Below are positions 23,323 through 33,297 of a stretch of 64,000 nt of DNA, one piece after another (position 1 is the first letter of the stretch; every line of letters begins with the position of its first letter). The DNA comes from Paenibacillaceae bacterium. GTDB lineage: Bacteria > Bacillota > Bacilli > Paenibacillales > Paenibacillaceae. The notes under the pieces are model-generated. The model did no database searches and had not been told where the DNA came from. It saw nothing but the letters and a program-made list of their open reading frames with translations. Position numbers and translations under genes: made by a program. Location: positions 1 to 64,000 of the forward strand of contig CAAFUF010000032.1 in NCBI GenBank assembly GCA_900766135.1, in the 5' to 3' direction.

Positions 23323-26300
23323 TTAGCGTCTTCACCCCCTGCGTTTGGGCGCGCTGAACGAACCGGGCCCGCTCGTCATAGAACGTCCGCACGTCCGTAT
23401 CGTCCGCGAGAGTTAGCTCATCGACGCCGAGATCGAAGTTGTTCACGATTTGCGTCGGCCCGGCGGCTGGTTGCGTAACCGGACGCGTAGAAACACCGGA
23501 CAGCGCCTCGAACAATACCGCCTGTTGCTGCGCGTTGAGCACCATTTCGCCCGCGTGCACCTGCGCGATTACCGGTTCGCCGTTCTTTCCGCGCACAATA
23601 CCGCCGGTCGCGAACGATTGCAGGCGGCCCGTATCCTGCGTAATTCCGTATTTATCGCGGATCGCCTGATTACGCGCACGCAGCCGCTCCATCTCCGCCC
23701 GGTCGCCCCGTGCCGCCGCCGCGTCGTATGCGTCCTTATTAGCGTTATACTCCGCAAGATCGGCCGCCTGGTTCGCCGCTGTGACAGACGCCATTTTAGC
23801 GGTATATTGCGCGACGAATGCGTCCAGGTCTGCGAGGATTGCCGCGTTAGCCTTCGCGGATTCGGATACGCGGAAATCAGCAATAGCGGCCTCGATCGTC
23901 TTAATATCGCCGCCGTAGGCGTTGAACGCTTCGAGCAACGCGTCATACTGCGCCTCTGTCCGCTCAATTTCGCGATTGAACTCCGCCTCCTGTGCATCGC
24001 GTTCCTTTTCTAACGCGGATTTTTGCTCTTGGAGACTGCGCTTCTGCAATTCGCGCTCATGTTCGAGCTGCATCCGCTCGATTTCTTTGAGCAATTCCTC
24101 GCGCTCTTGGATTCCCTCCGGACCAACTGCGGACGCCAGAAGGTCGGCGCGCGCCTGTTTCTCGCGAAGTTCCGTCTCGTAATCGACATCCGCGTTGAGC
24201 TGGTCCTGCTTCGCCATTAGTTCGTCGATCGCGTCAATTTCCGCTTTATACTTGTCGAGCGCGGCTTCCTTGCTCTTTTTGAGCGCTTCAAGTTCGCGCT
24301 TTTTCGTATCTTCGATCCGCGACTTCTCCGTCTTAACGAGGTCTTCCGTCAGCTTGAGCGTTTTCTGCGTCAAGTCCTTGCGCGCCTGGTACACCTGCTC
24401 GTCCGCCTGCTTGTAAAATTCGCTGTCCTTCGCGTAACGGTCGCGCACCCGCGTCCATGCGTCGAGTTTCATCTTCGCGATTTCGCTTTCGGATTTGCCG
24501 GACTCCTCCATACGCCGCTCTTCTTGCTTGATCCACTCCGCGCTAAAATCAAATTGCGATTTAATCGTGTCTTCGTTCAGCCGCTTAATTTGCAGATCGA
24601 GCGTGCGCCGGTCCTCGACGGACTCTTTCAAAAACTTCGCGTGATTCTTACGCAGTTTTTCGTACGCCGCGATTTGCTTTTCCGTCGACCAATCGTACAT
24701 TTCCGCCTGGAACTGAATCGTCGCAAGGTCCGCCTGGTACGCCTTCTTACGCGCTTCGGCTGCGAGTTCGGACGCGGACTTGCCTTTCTTCGTTTTCGCC
24801 TTTTTCTCTTTTTCCGGCTTTGTTAGGTCGATTCCGTTACTAATGCCGCTACTTGCAAACTCGCCGCTCGTCAAACTGTTAAGCGACCGCTTCATTTCCG
24901 CCTCGGCTTCGCGGAGTGCGTTCTGTTGCGCGTAAAGGTCGTTTAATTCCGCCTGCTTCGCGTCTTGTTGCGTTTTCGCGTACTGCTCCGTATAGCGCGC
25001 CAGTGTCGGATTTGCCGCGCGCAACCCAGCGCCGACCCCTTCGGATTTGACGGGTCCTTTTTCCGAGATTTTTACACCGTTTATCGCCTGCATCGCCGCG
25101 AGCAACCGTTGATAATTCGCTATTTGCGCCTCGACCGATTTGCGCTGTGCCTCGGTGGTTGCGATCAAATTGCGGATATACGTTTCTTGCGTCGATACCG
25201 CCTGATCTAAAAACGCCCGATCCGCGCTGATTTGGCGTTCAACAATTTCGATGTTGTCCGCCCGAAGCCGCCCCTCTTCGTCCATCTTCGCGTTGAGGTC
25301 CGGATACTCTTTGCGGAGCGCGTTTACGGTATTGATGAGCTCCTGTTTCTGCGCGGCGTCGAGCGCTTGCTTTTCGTTCAGCTCTTTATACTTCGCGACG
25401 AGCTTATCGACGTTATCAAGCGTCTGCTTCTTCGCGGCCAAGTCGTCGATTTCGGCCTTACGCATTTCAAACAGGGCCGGCGTGGACTTTTCGATTTCCC
25501 CGCGCATCTCTTTGAGTTTGGCCGTCGCGTCCTCTACGCCGTCATAGCCCATCTCGCGCAGTTTCTTGTCCATTTTTCCGAGCTCGTCGTTAATGTCTTG
25601 AGCTTCGGATAACATTTCCGGCGTGCCTAGTCCCTGGTCGGCCAACGCCTGCATCTCGTTAAGGCGCTCTTGCAACTTCGCGCGCTCTTCCAGCGTTTGG
25701 TTGAGTTCGTCCGTCTTCTCTTGTAACGCCTGCAAATCCGCAACAGTCCGCCTAACCGGCGATTGATTTAGCGTTTCGTTCAGCGCCTTTTGTGCCTCAT
25801 CGTGTTTCTTGACGCTTTCTTTCGCTTGATTAGACCACGACACTAACGCCGTAATTCCGGCAACAACCGCTCCAATCGCAAGGGAGATCGCGCCAAGAAT
25901 CGGAAAGCTGATATTAAGCGCTGTAAACGCGGCCGATAATGCATAGACCGCAGTCACAAGGCCCATAACGCCAATCGCCGCGGTAGGCAACGCAACAATG
26001 GCGGCCTGTAACGCCGGATTCAATTCGTTAAATCCCGCGAGTGCGCTCGTAATCGTCTCCGCTACCGATCGGATTGCCGGCGCAAACATATCACCTACCG
26101 TAATGCCGACGCCCTCTAACGCGGATTGCAGTTCGTTGATCGCGCCGTTGAGCGTATCCATTTGCGTATCTGCGACCTGTTGCGCTGTGCCGCCTGCGTT
26201 TTGGAGTGACGCGGTATAGTTGTCGAGCGTTGTTTTACCGTTTTTGATCAGCGTTAAAAATCCGGATGCAGCTTCGCGCCCGACCAACGTTGCGGCAACG

Positions 26301-27385
26301 TCCGCCTGTTGCGCTTCAGTCAGGCGGGTAAACGCACTTTGTAGCTGGCCGACGACGTCGGATAACGGAAGAATATTACCTGACGCGTCCTGGATACTTA
26401 CGCCAAGTTGCTGCATATACCACGCGGATTCTTTCGTCGGTGACGCGAGCGCAAGCAACATCGCCCGTAGTTGGGTACCGGCCATTTCGCCCTTAATCCC
26501 CGCGTTTGACAATTCACCGATTGCTGCCGTTGTTTCTTCGATTGACAAGCCCATTGATGCCGCAACCGGCGCGATATATTTCATCGCCATTCCCAAGTCC
26601 GTAATATCCGCGTTCGTGTCAATCGAAGCCTTAGCGAGAACGTCCGCTACCCGCCCGGATTGATCCGCCGCGAGTCCAAAGCCATTAAGCGCTGACGCCG
26701 CGATGTCCGCCGTCGTAGCGAGGTCCGTTTGACCTGCCGCCGCGAGGTCGAGAAGCCCCGGCATCGCCGCAAGAATATCCGCCGTACGAAAGCCCGCCTG
26801 CGCTAGTAGGGCCTGTGCGTCTGCCGCCTGTGACGCGCTAAATACCGTACTCGATCCGAGAGATATCGCCTGATTACGCAGCGCTTCAAACTCCGCGCCG
26901 GTGGCTTGCGAAATCGCCTTTACGTTAGCCATCGATTGCTCAAACGTACGTGACGTCTCGATCGCTTTTGTAATGACCGCGCCCATTGCGATAGTCAACG
27001 CACCATACGCGGCTCCGAGCGCTTTGATCTCCTTCGATAAGCCGCCGGCACCTTTCGATGACCGTTCGAGTTCGCGCGTAACCTTTGCAATTTCTGCGTC
27101 TGTCGCGCCAAACTTCTTCATTTCCGCGGTAACTTCCGCGATTTGTTTACGCAGGAGTTCTGGATTCGCCTTCTTGAACGCGGCTGTGACTTTGTCAATC
27201 TGCGCCGCCGAAAGTCCGAGGTCAGATAGCCGAGAATTTAGGTCTTTGAACGACTTTGCGACGTCTTGGCCGGCCACTCCGAGCTCTTTTGTTTTGGCTT
27301 TCGCGGCGTCAATCCCTTGGCGGTAGCCCGAAATATCGGCAGTTATCTTCGCTCGGACGCCGCCGACGTCTACCATATCCGACAC
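23315..27385 (-). CDS. Tape measure protein
   Basis: 1356 residues. The TP901-1-type core (about 130-480; LGSSTVFSASQAADAQALLA, AGTQLRAMLLALASPTKESA) is followed by hydrophobic segments (about 440-510) and long charged coiled coils (about 560-1220). It sets tail length; at roughly 1.5 Angstrom per residue the tail would be near 200 nm. GTG start, with AAAGGGGGG 8 nt upstream, shares one base with the stop of the chaperone extension. Confidence 0.92.
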   Translation of the reverse strand: MSDMVDVGGVRAKITADISGYRQGIDAAKAKTKELGVAGQDVAKSFKDLNSRLSDLGLSAAQIDKVTAAFKKANPELLRKQIAEVTAEMKKFGATDAEIAKVTRELERSSKGAGGLSKEIKALGAAYGALTIAMGAVITKAIETSRTFEQSMANVKAISQATGAEFEALRNQAISLGSSTVFSASQAADAQALLAQAGFRTADILAAMPGLLDLAAAGQTDLATTADIAASALNGFGLAADQSGRVADVLAKASIDTNADITDLGMAMKYIAPVAASMGLSIEETTAAIGELSNAGIKGEMAGTQLRAMLLALASPTKESAWYMQQLGVSIQDASGNILPLSDVVGQLQSAFTRLTEAQQADVAATLVGREAASGFLTLIKNGKTTLDNYTASLQNAGGTAQQVADTQMDTLNGAINELQSALEGVGITVGDMFAPAIRSVAETITSALAGFNELNPALQAAIVALPTAAIGVMGLVTAVYALSAAFTALNISFPILGAISLAIGAVVAGITALVSWSNQAKESVKKHDEAQKALNETLNQSPVRRTVADLQALQEKTDELNQTLEERAKLQERLNEMQALADQGLGTPEMLSEAQDINDELGKMDKKLREMGYDGVEDATAKLKEMRGEIEKSTPALFEMRKAEIDDLAAKKQTLDNVDKLVAKYKELNEKQALDAAQKQELINTVNALRKEYPDLNAKMDEEGRLRADNIEIVERQISADRAFLDQAVSTQETYIRNLIATTEAQRKSVEAQIANYQRLLAAMQAINGVKISEKGPVKSEGVGAGLRAANPTLARYTEQYAKTQQDAKQAELNDLYAQQNALREAEAEMKRSLNSLTSGEFASSGISNGIDLTKPEKEKKAKTKKGKSASELAAEARKKAYQADLATIQFQAEMYDWSTEKQIAAYEKLRKNHAKFLKESVEDRRTLDLQIKRLNEDTIKSQFDFSAEWIKQEERRMEESGKSESEIAKMKLDAWTRVRDRYAKDSEFYKQADEQVYQARKDLTQKTLKLTEDLVKTEKSRIEDTKKRELEALKKSKEAALDKYKAEIDAIDELMAKQDQLNADVDYETELREKQARADLLASAVGPEGIQEREELLKEIERMQLEHERELQKRSLQEQKSALEKERDAQEAEFNREIERTEAQYDALLEAFNAYGGDIKTIEAAIADFRVSESAKANAAILADLDAFVAQYTAKMASVTAANQAADLAEYNANKDAYDAAAARGDRAEMERLRARNQAIRDKYGITQDTGRLQSFATGGIVRGKNGEPVIAQVHAGEMVLNAQQQAVLFEALSGVSTRPVTQPAAGPTQIVNNFDLGVDELTLADDTDVRTFYDERARFVQRAQTQGVKTLNG

Positions 27386-28109
27386 TAAATTTGCCCCCCT
27401 TTCAGCTTCATCCGCAGCAACTCAAAACCAGCCGCGTCAAATTCCGGTTTCTTATCCGCGCCAATTCCGGCCTGACGCTGCAACGCCGACGTATAATCGC
27501 GGAAGGCTTTAGGATCGGTCGCGTGCGCCATCGCCGCGGTGTTCAAGTCTTCGAGCAAGTGCTCCGCGCGAATCCTTTTCTGCGCGTCCATAACGTCCAA
27601 AACGTCCATGACGAAATAGCCCCGTTCGAACTCCGCCTGTGTCTTGCCGAGTCGAACCGCGCACTCAATGAAAAATTGATCGAGCGTTAATTTGCGTTCT
27701 GATCCGCCGCTGCCGGAGCCGCCAGGGACAGAACGCTTTGCACGTTTTTTAAGAGGTCGCCGAAATTGTTGACCTTCGCGGTTTCCATGAAGAACTCGAA
27801 TACTTCGTCGGCAGCCGCGTTTTTTATCAGATATTCCGTATCAAGTCCGGTCAATATCGAGACGACTCGCACCACCTCTTCGAGCGATTGTTCTATCGCG
27901 ACTACGACATATGCTGCGCGCTCTTCTGGCCGTGCACCTAACGCGCCGATAATTAACTGCGGCAGGGATTGAACCGCACCGAATAATTCGAGCCACTGAC
28001 CGACAACGATTTTCCGGACTTTTACCGTTCTCGGATCGTCGCCACCTGCTCCGAAAGTAACCGTGTTTTTATTAATAGGTTCGGGTTTATTTGAACGCAT
28101 AAAGCGCAT
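27385..28109 (-). CDS. Tail assembly chaperone G-T fusion by -1 frameshift
   Basis: The short product (27687-28109) and the downstream frame (27385-27743, ending LLRMKLKGGQI) are linked by the heptamer A AAA AAC at 27750-27744, in phase with the short product (L-L-K-N codons). A -1 slip there continues without a stop as RAKRSVPGGSGSGGSERKLT and on to the end, giving 241 residues. This is the G/GT arrangement of lambda-like tails, where the fusion guides tape measure and tube assembly. Confidence 0.75.
27687..28109 (-). CDS. Tail assembly chaperone G (short form)
   Basis: 140 residues, helical core (VGQWLELFGAVQSLPQLIIG, EVFEFFMETAKVNNFGDLLK), ending just after the slippery site. Position between tail tube and tape measure is diagnostic. 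ATG start. Confidence 0.75.
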   Translation of the reverse strand: MRFMRSNKPEPINKNTVTFGAGGDDPRTVKVRKIVVGQWLELFGAVQSLPQLIIGALGARPEERAAYVVVAIEQSLEEVVRVVSILTGLDTEYLIKNAAADEVFEFFMETAKVNNFGDLLKNVQSVLSLAAPAAADQNAN

Positions 28110-28171
28110 TATTTTCGCTCCTTATAAAAAAGATAGAGAGCGGATCGCTCCGCCCTCATGCACGTAATTTA

Positions 28172-28705
28172 TTAAGGCCCAACGGCTGTAATCGTCTCAT
28201 CGCCCAAGATCGCTACAACACCGTCAGCGTCCGGTGTCGAACGTAATGTTACATTCGTGATACGTTCGTTATCGTTGTTATACGCGTAATTGAGATCCGT
28301 TTCGGAGTAGGCGAGAGGTAACGTTACCCAATAATTCGGATCGTTCTTCTTCGCGAGCGGTTTGATAATCGCCTTTTTCGCGGTATCAATCAGGTTCAGA
28401 CCGACGCCGGTCTTGATGATAACCTTCGAGTCAGTTCCGTCCGTTACGACTTCCGCGCCCGTCATGATCTTCGGAATTACGGAAAGTTCATACTCCGCGA
28501 ACGGAATCGTCACGGAACAGTTGCGGCCGGTAATCCGCTTGCCGACTACAGTCTCGCCCGTTTGGTCCGTAAGCTGGTCGCGATATGTGGTTTCGGTCGT
28601 GAAAGTTACGCCGCCGATCGTTGTTTCAAACGTGATTTTATCAACACCGTCCCCGTACTCTACGATAGCCGGGCCGAGCTCGATTTTCTCAAAGTTCTGA
28701 GCCAT
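28172..28705 (-). CDS. Major tail tube protein
   Basis: 177 residues, mostly beta: EKIELGPAIVEYGDGVDKIT at the N-terminus and an immunoglobulin-free C-terminus. Synteny (after tail terminator, before chaperones) and size match the tube subunit, which assembles as stacked hexamers. Strong ribosome binding site and flanking gaps suit high expression. Confidence 0.75.
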   Translation of the reverse strand: MAQNFEKIELGPAIVEYGDGVDKITFETTIGGVTFTTETTYRDQLTDQTGETVVGKRITGRNCSVTIPFAEYELSVIPKIMTGAEVVTDGTDSKVIIKTGVGLNLIDTAKKAIIKPLAKKNDPNYWVTLPLAYSETDLNYAYNNDNERITNVTLRSTPDADGVVAILGDETITAVGP

Positions 28706-28760
28706 TAAGTGGTTCCCCCTCGTTTAGTCAAAATAAAAAGCGGCAGCCGCAAGGCCCCGC

Positions 28761-29138
28761 TTAGAGAATCGTGATATTAAAATTAAGCGAATACTGCGTT
28801 CGTCCGTTCTCGTCTCTTCCGAGATAAATCGGCGCGCTCTGATCCGACATGCATTTGATAACGCGGACCGGCCCGATCGCAAACTCGGCTTTGCCGTGCA
28901 ACTCCGCGTATATCGCGTTCGCCCGTGCCTCGGCGTCCCCCGGATTCTTCGCACGAATCACGATTTGGAATCCCGGGATTCGTTTCGTCGTCCACTCGCT
29001 CGGCGCAAAGCCCGGCTGCATCCGCACAAACGCGCAATCATCCGGATTCGTTGCCGCAAACTCATTCGCAACAAACGTCAGCCCCGGAAAGGACGCGCGC
29101 AGATACGCCGTTACATTCGTTACTGATATCGTATTCAT
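28761..29138 (-). CDS. Tail terminator / minor capsid-type protein
   Basis: 125 residues: INTVTAYLRASFPG-like start (VTAYLRASFPGLTFVANEFA) and an alpha/beta fold with GFQIVIRAKNPGDAEARANA. It occupies the tail terminator slot between the gp10-like protein and the tube protein. Assignment is by synteny and general pattern. Confidence 0.6.
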   Translation of the reverse strand: MNTISVTNVTAYLRASFPGLTFVANEFAATNPDDCAFVRMQPGFAPSEWTTKRIPGFQIVIRAKNPGDAEARANAIYAELHGKAEFAIGPVRVIKCMSDQSAPIYLGRDENGRTQYSLNFNITIL

Positions 29139-29545
29139 TTCCGCAGCCCCTTCCGGATCGCCGACGCGATCATGCGATTATATTTCTTGGCGTCGCGCTT
29201 GAGCGGGCGCTCCAACCATTTCGGGCGCGTGCCGGGCGTCGTCGGATTCTTAAACTCGCCCATTTCATGCAGGATAACCGCATAATTGACGCGCTCGCCC
29301 GACTTTGACGTTTCAGTCGCGGAATAAAACACTTCGCCCGTTACGACGTTCCCGTCCACTTCGACGCTGCTTCCGGCGGTCGTGCGCAACGTACCTTTTT
29401 TGAGCGGAGCCTCATCGCGCGACTTATCAAGCAGATCGTCAACCGCGTCATGTACGCCAATAATTGCGCTCTCCAATACGTCCTCAACCGATTTATCAAA
29501 CGCTTTAAACGCGCCAGATAAGTCGAACTCAAGTACGTCGCTCAT
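29135..29545 (-). CDS. HK97 gp10-like neck / tail completion protein
   Basis: 136 residues with the family pattern: N-terminal helix (LSGAFKAFDKSVEDVLESAI), a basic middle segment, and YNRMIASAIRKGLRK at the end. Overlaps both neighbours by 4 nt. Confidence 0.7.
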   Translation of the reverse strand: MSDVLEFDLSGAFKAFDKSVEDVLESAIIGVHDAVDDLLDKSRDEAPLKKGTLRTTAGSSVEVDGNVVTGEVFYSATETSKSGERVNYAVILHEMGEFKNPTTPGTRPKWLERPLKRDAKKYNRMIASAIRKGLRK

Positions 29546-29862
29546 ACGTCCACCACCGTAAGGATCGGCTTGCCGCTGATATGGCGCTTGACCGATATGG
29601 CGATCGGCGTATACGTTGCGACGCGGCCGACCTCGTCCGTGTACGTCAACGTATCCGCAAGCTTAATCGCGAACAGGCGGTCGAAGAAAAACGTACCTAC
29701 GCTAACCACTTCGTCACCTTGCGCGTTGCGTACGAGTTTAGCGCCTTCTTGGAACCGGCATTTGACCAGGACCGGATCGCCAATAATCGGCGTATTCCAG
29801 TCCGGGTCTACTCCGATGACCGGCGTATGGATAACCGTTTGCTTGAGCGGTACGATTGACAC
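29542..29862 (-). CDS. Head closure / head-tail adaptor protein
   Basis: 106 residues, beta-barrel pattern (DPVLVKCRFQEGAKLVRNAQ, VVSVGTFFFDRLFAIKLADT). Occupies the stopper slot after the gp6-like connector. GTG start. Confidence 0.6.
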   Translation of the reverse strand: MSIVPLKQTVIHTPVIGVDPDWNTPIIGDPVLVKCRFQEGAKLVRNAQGDEVVSVGTFFFDRLFAIKLADTLTYTDEVGRVATYTPIAISVKRHISGKPILTVVDV

Positions 29863-29863
29863 G

Positions 29864-30250
29864 TCACATCACCGTCCACTTCATCGCGCGTTTAGACAGC
29901 GATACGCCGTTTTCAGCGCCGATCAAGTCGAGCGCCGACTGCGGAATCCACGCCTCAACGCCGGACTTCGCCCAATCCTTGAACGTAAAATTCGCGACGC
30001 CCGTAATGCCGAAGCTCGCCACGCCTTGTATTTGCAACCGGTTCGTATCGTTAAACGCGATCGCCAATTCGTTCGCAAATTCGTACACCGCCGCGTCAGG
30101 AATCGTATATTGCGGATATTTAGACGTAAGCGTGCGAGAGGCGACGTTTAATATTCGTTGTTTTTTCGCTTCGTCCGCGTCCGTCCAATCCTCAATATCG
30201 ATACAATTCGCGGCGATATAATCGTTTGCGTCGTCAAGCGTTAGTGCCAA
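29864..30250 (-). CDS. gp6-like head-tail connector
   Basis: 128 residues, helical. LDDANDYIAANCIDIEDWTD at the N-terminus and EFANELAIAFNDTNRLQIQG in the middle match the gp6/gp15 connector family that docks under the portal. TTG start with GGAGG upstream. Confidence 0.7.
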   Translation of the reverse strand: MALTLDDANDYIAANCIDIEDWTDADEAKKQRILNVASRTLTSKYPQYTIPDAAVYEFANELAIAFNDTNRLQIQGVASFGITGVANFTFKDWAKSGVEAWIPQSALDLIGAENGVSLSKRAMKWTVM

Positions 30251-30266
30251 GCTTTAACACCTCCGT

Positions 30267-30515
30267 TTATTTTCCGGAGGATGCGGCAGCCTTTCGTGTA
30301 GTTTTCGGCGCAGTCGCCTTCTCCGGTTCTTGCTTCGGTTCATTTGCGGCCGGTGCCGCCTTTTCTGCCTTATCGACACGCTGTGCATCCGTAATTTGAT
30401 CAAGTACCGCGACTACCTCCGGGTCATTGGTCACGAATGTTCCGCTTGAGAACTTATACTCCGCGCCGTTGACGTAGAAGGAGAGTTCGCGGTACTTCGA
30501 TTGAAATACCGCCAT
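30267..30515 (-). CDS. Small virion-associated protein, unknown
   Basis: 82 residues: a short beta-rich N-terminal part (ELSFYVNGAEYKFSSGTFVT) and an Ala/Lys/Glu/Pro-rich tail. Sits directly after the capsid gene, like YqbF-type proteins. Function unknown. Confidence 0.5.
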   Translation of the reverse strand: MAVFQSKYRELSFYVNGAEYKFSSGTFVTNDPEVVAVLDQITDAQRVDKAEKAAPAANEPKQEPEKATAPKTTRKAAASSGK

Positions 30516-30534
30516 TTACTCGCCCTCCTTACGA

Positions 30535-31626
30535 TTACTTCGCGCCTTTGATACGTGCGTGCGCGGCTTCTTGCAGGAACTCCAACGTGTACTCGCCGAC
30601 GATTTGCCCTTGGTAGTAGTCACCCTTCTTACCGAGGTACTCATGGCTGAACTCACGGCCTTGCAACGGTTTGAGTGCGATCCGGTTTTTATCTAGGATA
30701 AGAACTTCGTCCGCGTTCAAATTGTCATTAATAGAGACGTTAAATTCACCGAAGTCAGTGATCAAGGTGCTTACCACTGTTCCGCGCTTTCTGTCAGCTT
30801 GATCAAGCGATACTTGCGTGTTCGCAAATTTACCGACTACGCGCTTTTGTTTAGCAGGAACAATGATTTCGTAATTTCCGCCGTTCTTGAAGCCGCCTTT
30901 CGTATAGATTGCTTGAAGAGAATCGTTAAGAACGTCGAGCGTAAGGTCTGCTCCATTTAGGTCAGTAACATTCGTCTTAATCAAGCTACGGACACCGTCC
31001 ATCTGACGTACAACGCCGTTCTCATAACGCACGCCGCCGATAAACGCCTTTTCTGCCTGCAAAGCCAGTTCGAGTAATTTCTTCGCCTTTTCGTATTCGT
31101 ACAAATCGTCAATCCCGTAATTGGCTACCGCGGCAGCCGTACCGGAAATCTCCACAGTGTCGTCGAAAATTTGCGTAATATTCGACTTTCTAACGCGTGG
31201 TTTGAACCGCCCTTGTCTTGCGTCTGCGCCCTCTGCGCCCTCTACAAACTGAACCGAAATAACGGCATTTGCCGCAATAGCTGCCGCAGTTGTTCCGGCA
31301 TACCCACGCATTACCGCGAGCTTTTTAGCGACTGTATCTACACCAGTCACAAGAATCAACTCTTCGCCAACTTTGACGACCTGGTTCGCGCGGAACGGCT
31401 CGGTGTCAGCCACTACGAGTTCTGTGGCATCGACAGCGGCAGCCGTCGTCACCTTACTCTCGTCAGCAAACATCGAATCTTCGAACCAGATGTGTTCGAC
31501 TTGCGTGACAGGAGTGCCAAACCCAAGCATCGAGATCAACGGTGTTTGATAGGCATTAAGCAGTAGGAGTTGATCAAGCACCGACTCGCGCTTACCAACA
31601 AGTTCACCAGACAAAATTTTGGACAT
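30535..31626 (-). CDS. Major capsid protein (HK97 fold, SU10/DUF5309-like)
   Basis: 363 residues. The N-terminal arm (QLLLLNAYQTPLISMLGFGT), EHIWFEDSM, EISGTAAAVANYGIDDLYEY and the C-terminal AHARIKGAK match the SU10 branch of HK97-fold capsid proteins. An inserted segment around 60-110 (VDATELVVADTEPFRANQVV) looks like an extra surface domain. Position downstream of the scaffold supports the call. Ribosome binding site GGAGG. Confidence 0.85.
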   Translation of the reverse strand: MSKILSGELVGKRESVLDQLLLLNAYQTPLISMLGFGTPVTQVEHIWFEDSMFADESKVTTAAAVDATELVVADTEPFRANQVVKVGEELILVTGVDTVAKKLAVMRGYAGTTAAAIAANAVISVQFVEGAEGADARQGRFKPRVRKSNITQIFDDTVEISGTAAAVANYGIDDLYEYEKAKKLLELALQAEKAFIGGVRYENGVVRQMDGVRSLIKTNVTDLNGADLTLDVLNDSLQAIYTKGGFKNGGNYEIIVPAKQKRVVGKFANTQVSLDQADRKRGTVVSTLITDFGEFNVSINDNLNADEVLILDKNRIALKPLQGREFSHEYLGKKGDYYQGQIVGEYTLEFLQEAAHARIKGAK

Positions 31627-31691
31627 TAAAATACCTCCAAATTAAAAATTTTTGATAAGAAAAAGACGCCCGGTTTTCGGAGCGTCTTCGC

Positions 31692-32387
31692 TTAGAGATT
31701 CAATTCACGTTTTAGTTTCGCATATGCTACTTGATCTTCGAGACGACCGCTCTTACGCGCTTTTTCTGCCGCGGCTTCGAGCAGTTTTTCCTTCGTCTTC
31801 TCTGGCGTTGGTTCCGCCCCACTCGCGCCCCCAATCGGTTTCGGTTGCGCTTTTTCTACGAGATAACCGTGCGCAGTCACCAACGCCTCGACCGCTTCTT
31901 TTGCGCCGGTAACGTTACCATCTTCGCTAACCGTAACCGCGCTCAAATCCGCCAGTTTTAGCGCTGCGTCCAAGCGATCCGCCGGAATATTTGCGTCACG
32001 GGCCAGCGCCCTAAACTCTGCGTTAATCAAACGTTGATTTGCGGATGTTAGTGCGGCGCTCTTCGCTTCCTCCGCCTCTTGCGCTTTCTTGCGCGCCTCT
32101 TCCAACTCGGCGGCCAGCCGCTCGGCTTCGGACATTTCCGCTTTCTTACGCTCTTCCTCCGCCTGTTCTAGCGCGGCCAATTTCGCTTTGATATCGTCGT
32201 AATCTGCGTATTTTTTGCGCTCGCGCGCCAATCTGTCCGCCACAATACGGTCGACTTCGTCTTGCGGCACTAATTTAGGCTCTGGCGCGGGTTCCGGAGT
32301 TGGTTCCGGATCGGCCGGCGGACCATTCTCCGCGAAAAGCTGCAGATTTAACGGGTATCTATAAACTGGCGTTGTTTCGGTATTCAT
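31692..32387 (-). CDS. Capsid scaffolding protein
   Basis: 231 residues: N-terminal LNLQLFAENG (typical scaffold start), proline/glutamate linker, long coiled coil (ALEQAEEERKKAEMSEAERL), and basic C-terminus (YAKLKRELNL) that would contact the capsid. The ATG at 32387 follows GGGAGGAACG; the frame open further upstream lacks a ribosome binding site and is not used. Confidence 0.8.
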   Translation of the reverse strand: MNTETTPVYRYPLNLQLFAENGPPADPEPTPEPAPEPKLVPQDEVDRIVADRLARERKKYADYDDIKAKLAALEQAEEERKKAEMSEAERLAAELEEARKKAQEAEEAKSAALTSANQRLINAEFRALARDANIPADRLDAALKLADLSAVTVSEDGNVTGAKEAVEALVTAHGYLVEKAQPKPIGGASGAEPTPEKTKEKLLEAAAEKARKSGRLEDQVAYAKLKRELNL

Positions 32388-32472
32388 TCGTTCCTCCCGC
32401 GTTTTAGCGCCGCGTAGCGCATTGATTCCGTAGCTTTTAACGTCTTCCACGTCTGGACAAAACAAAAACGCC

Positions 32473-33297
32473 TCAAATGGCGTTATTCGGATCGCGCACC
32501 GGCGTAACTTGATGCCTACAGTTCGGATGAAAAATTTCTCTCCGCGGCAAATCGCCGATATACGAGTAATCTCCGGGGGCGTCCGGAGTGAGTTTAACAA
32601 TCCGCCCCTCCCAATTTCGGCAAGCGTCCGTCGCACCGTGCCGCGATATTCTTCCGTAATAAGCGCCGCGTCCGAACGCTTCGTTAATCGTTGCGTCCCG
32701 GTGTGCGCTACTTAGCTTCGTTCGCGCAACCATATCGACGTAGACTTCCGGCTTCCACCGCCGCCCGGCCGCGTCAATTATGCCGGTCTCGACTGCGTTA
32801 CCCAGCGTATCTCGCATCCGCTGCAAAATGTCCGCGCTAATCGTACGCCGTCCGTTAATCCCTCGCGTCATATTCGCGCGCATCGACTCCGCTGTAGCCT
32901 GCCGGACCGCCGCTTTTACGCGCCGATCTACATTTTGTGTGACCGCGAGCAAATCCGCCTGTGTATCCGCAACTACCGACGCGATTAGCGCCTGATTCGC
33001 GCGGTTAAACTTGACGATTTTCTCCGCTTCGGCAACCGTTTCGGCCGCGCCAAGCTCGATAATCGCGCGGATAATCCCGTCGGTCGCCGCTTTCGGTATG
33101 TTTTCGTCAACCCAAGCCGCCGCCTCTTCGTTCAAGCTGCGCAGTATTTTCGCAATAGCTGCGAGAGTGGCGGCGGCATTTGCGCGAGAGATTGCGGACA
33201 GGTCGAGCCGTAACAATTCCGCCTGAATCTCGCGAATCGCGACCTTATACGCAGTGACGAGGCGGTCAATTTCGTACTCGTACGTGGGGTCGCGCAT
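32473..33297 (-). CDS. Minor head protein (SPP1 gp7 / Mu F-like)
   Basis: 274 residues: helical N-terminal two thirds, then the head-morphogenesis domain with ARTKLSSAHRDATINEAF and the cysteine/histidine motif CRNWEGRIVKL...HPNCRHQVTPV. It is injected or bound near the portal in SPP1. The ATG overlaps the portal stop. Confidence 0.85.
   Translation of the reverse strand: MRDPTYEYEIDRLVTAYKVAIREIQAELLRLDLSAISRANAAATLAAIAKILRSLNEEAAAWVDENIPKAATDGIIRAIIELGAAETVAEAEKIVKFNRANQALIASVVADTQADLLAVTQNVDRRVKAAVRQATAESMRANMTRGINGRRTISADILQRMRDTLGNAVETGIIDAAGRRWKPEVYVDMVARTKLSSAHRDATINEAFGRGAYYGRISRHGATDACRNWEGRIVKLTPDAPGDYSYIGDLPRREIFHPNCRHQVTPVRDPNNAI

Noticed and set aside
23922..27326. Several plus-strand open frames inside the tape measure gene
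   Set aside because: They arise from the biased composition of the coiled-coil gene and lack ribosome binding sites.
32388..32636. N-terminal extension of the scaffold frame
   Set aside because: It lacks a ribosome binding site and overlaps the minor head gene, while ATG 32387 has an excellent one.
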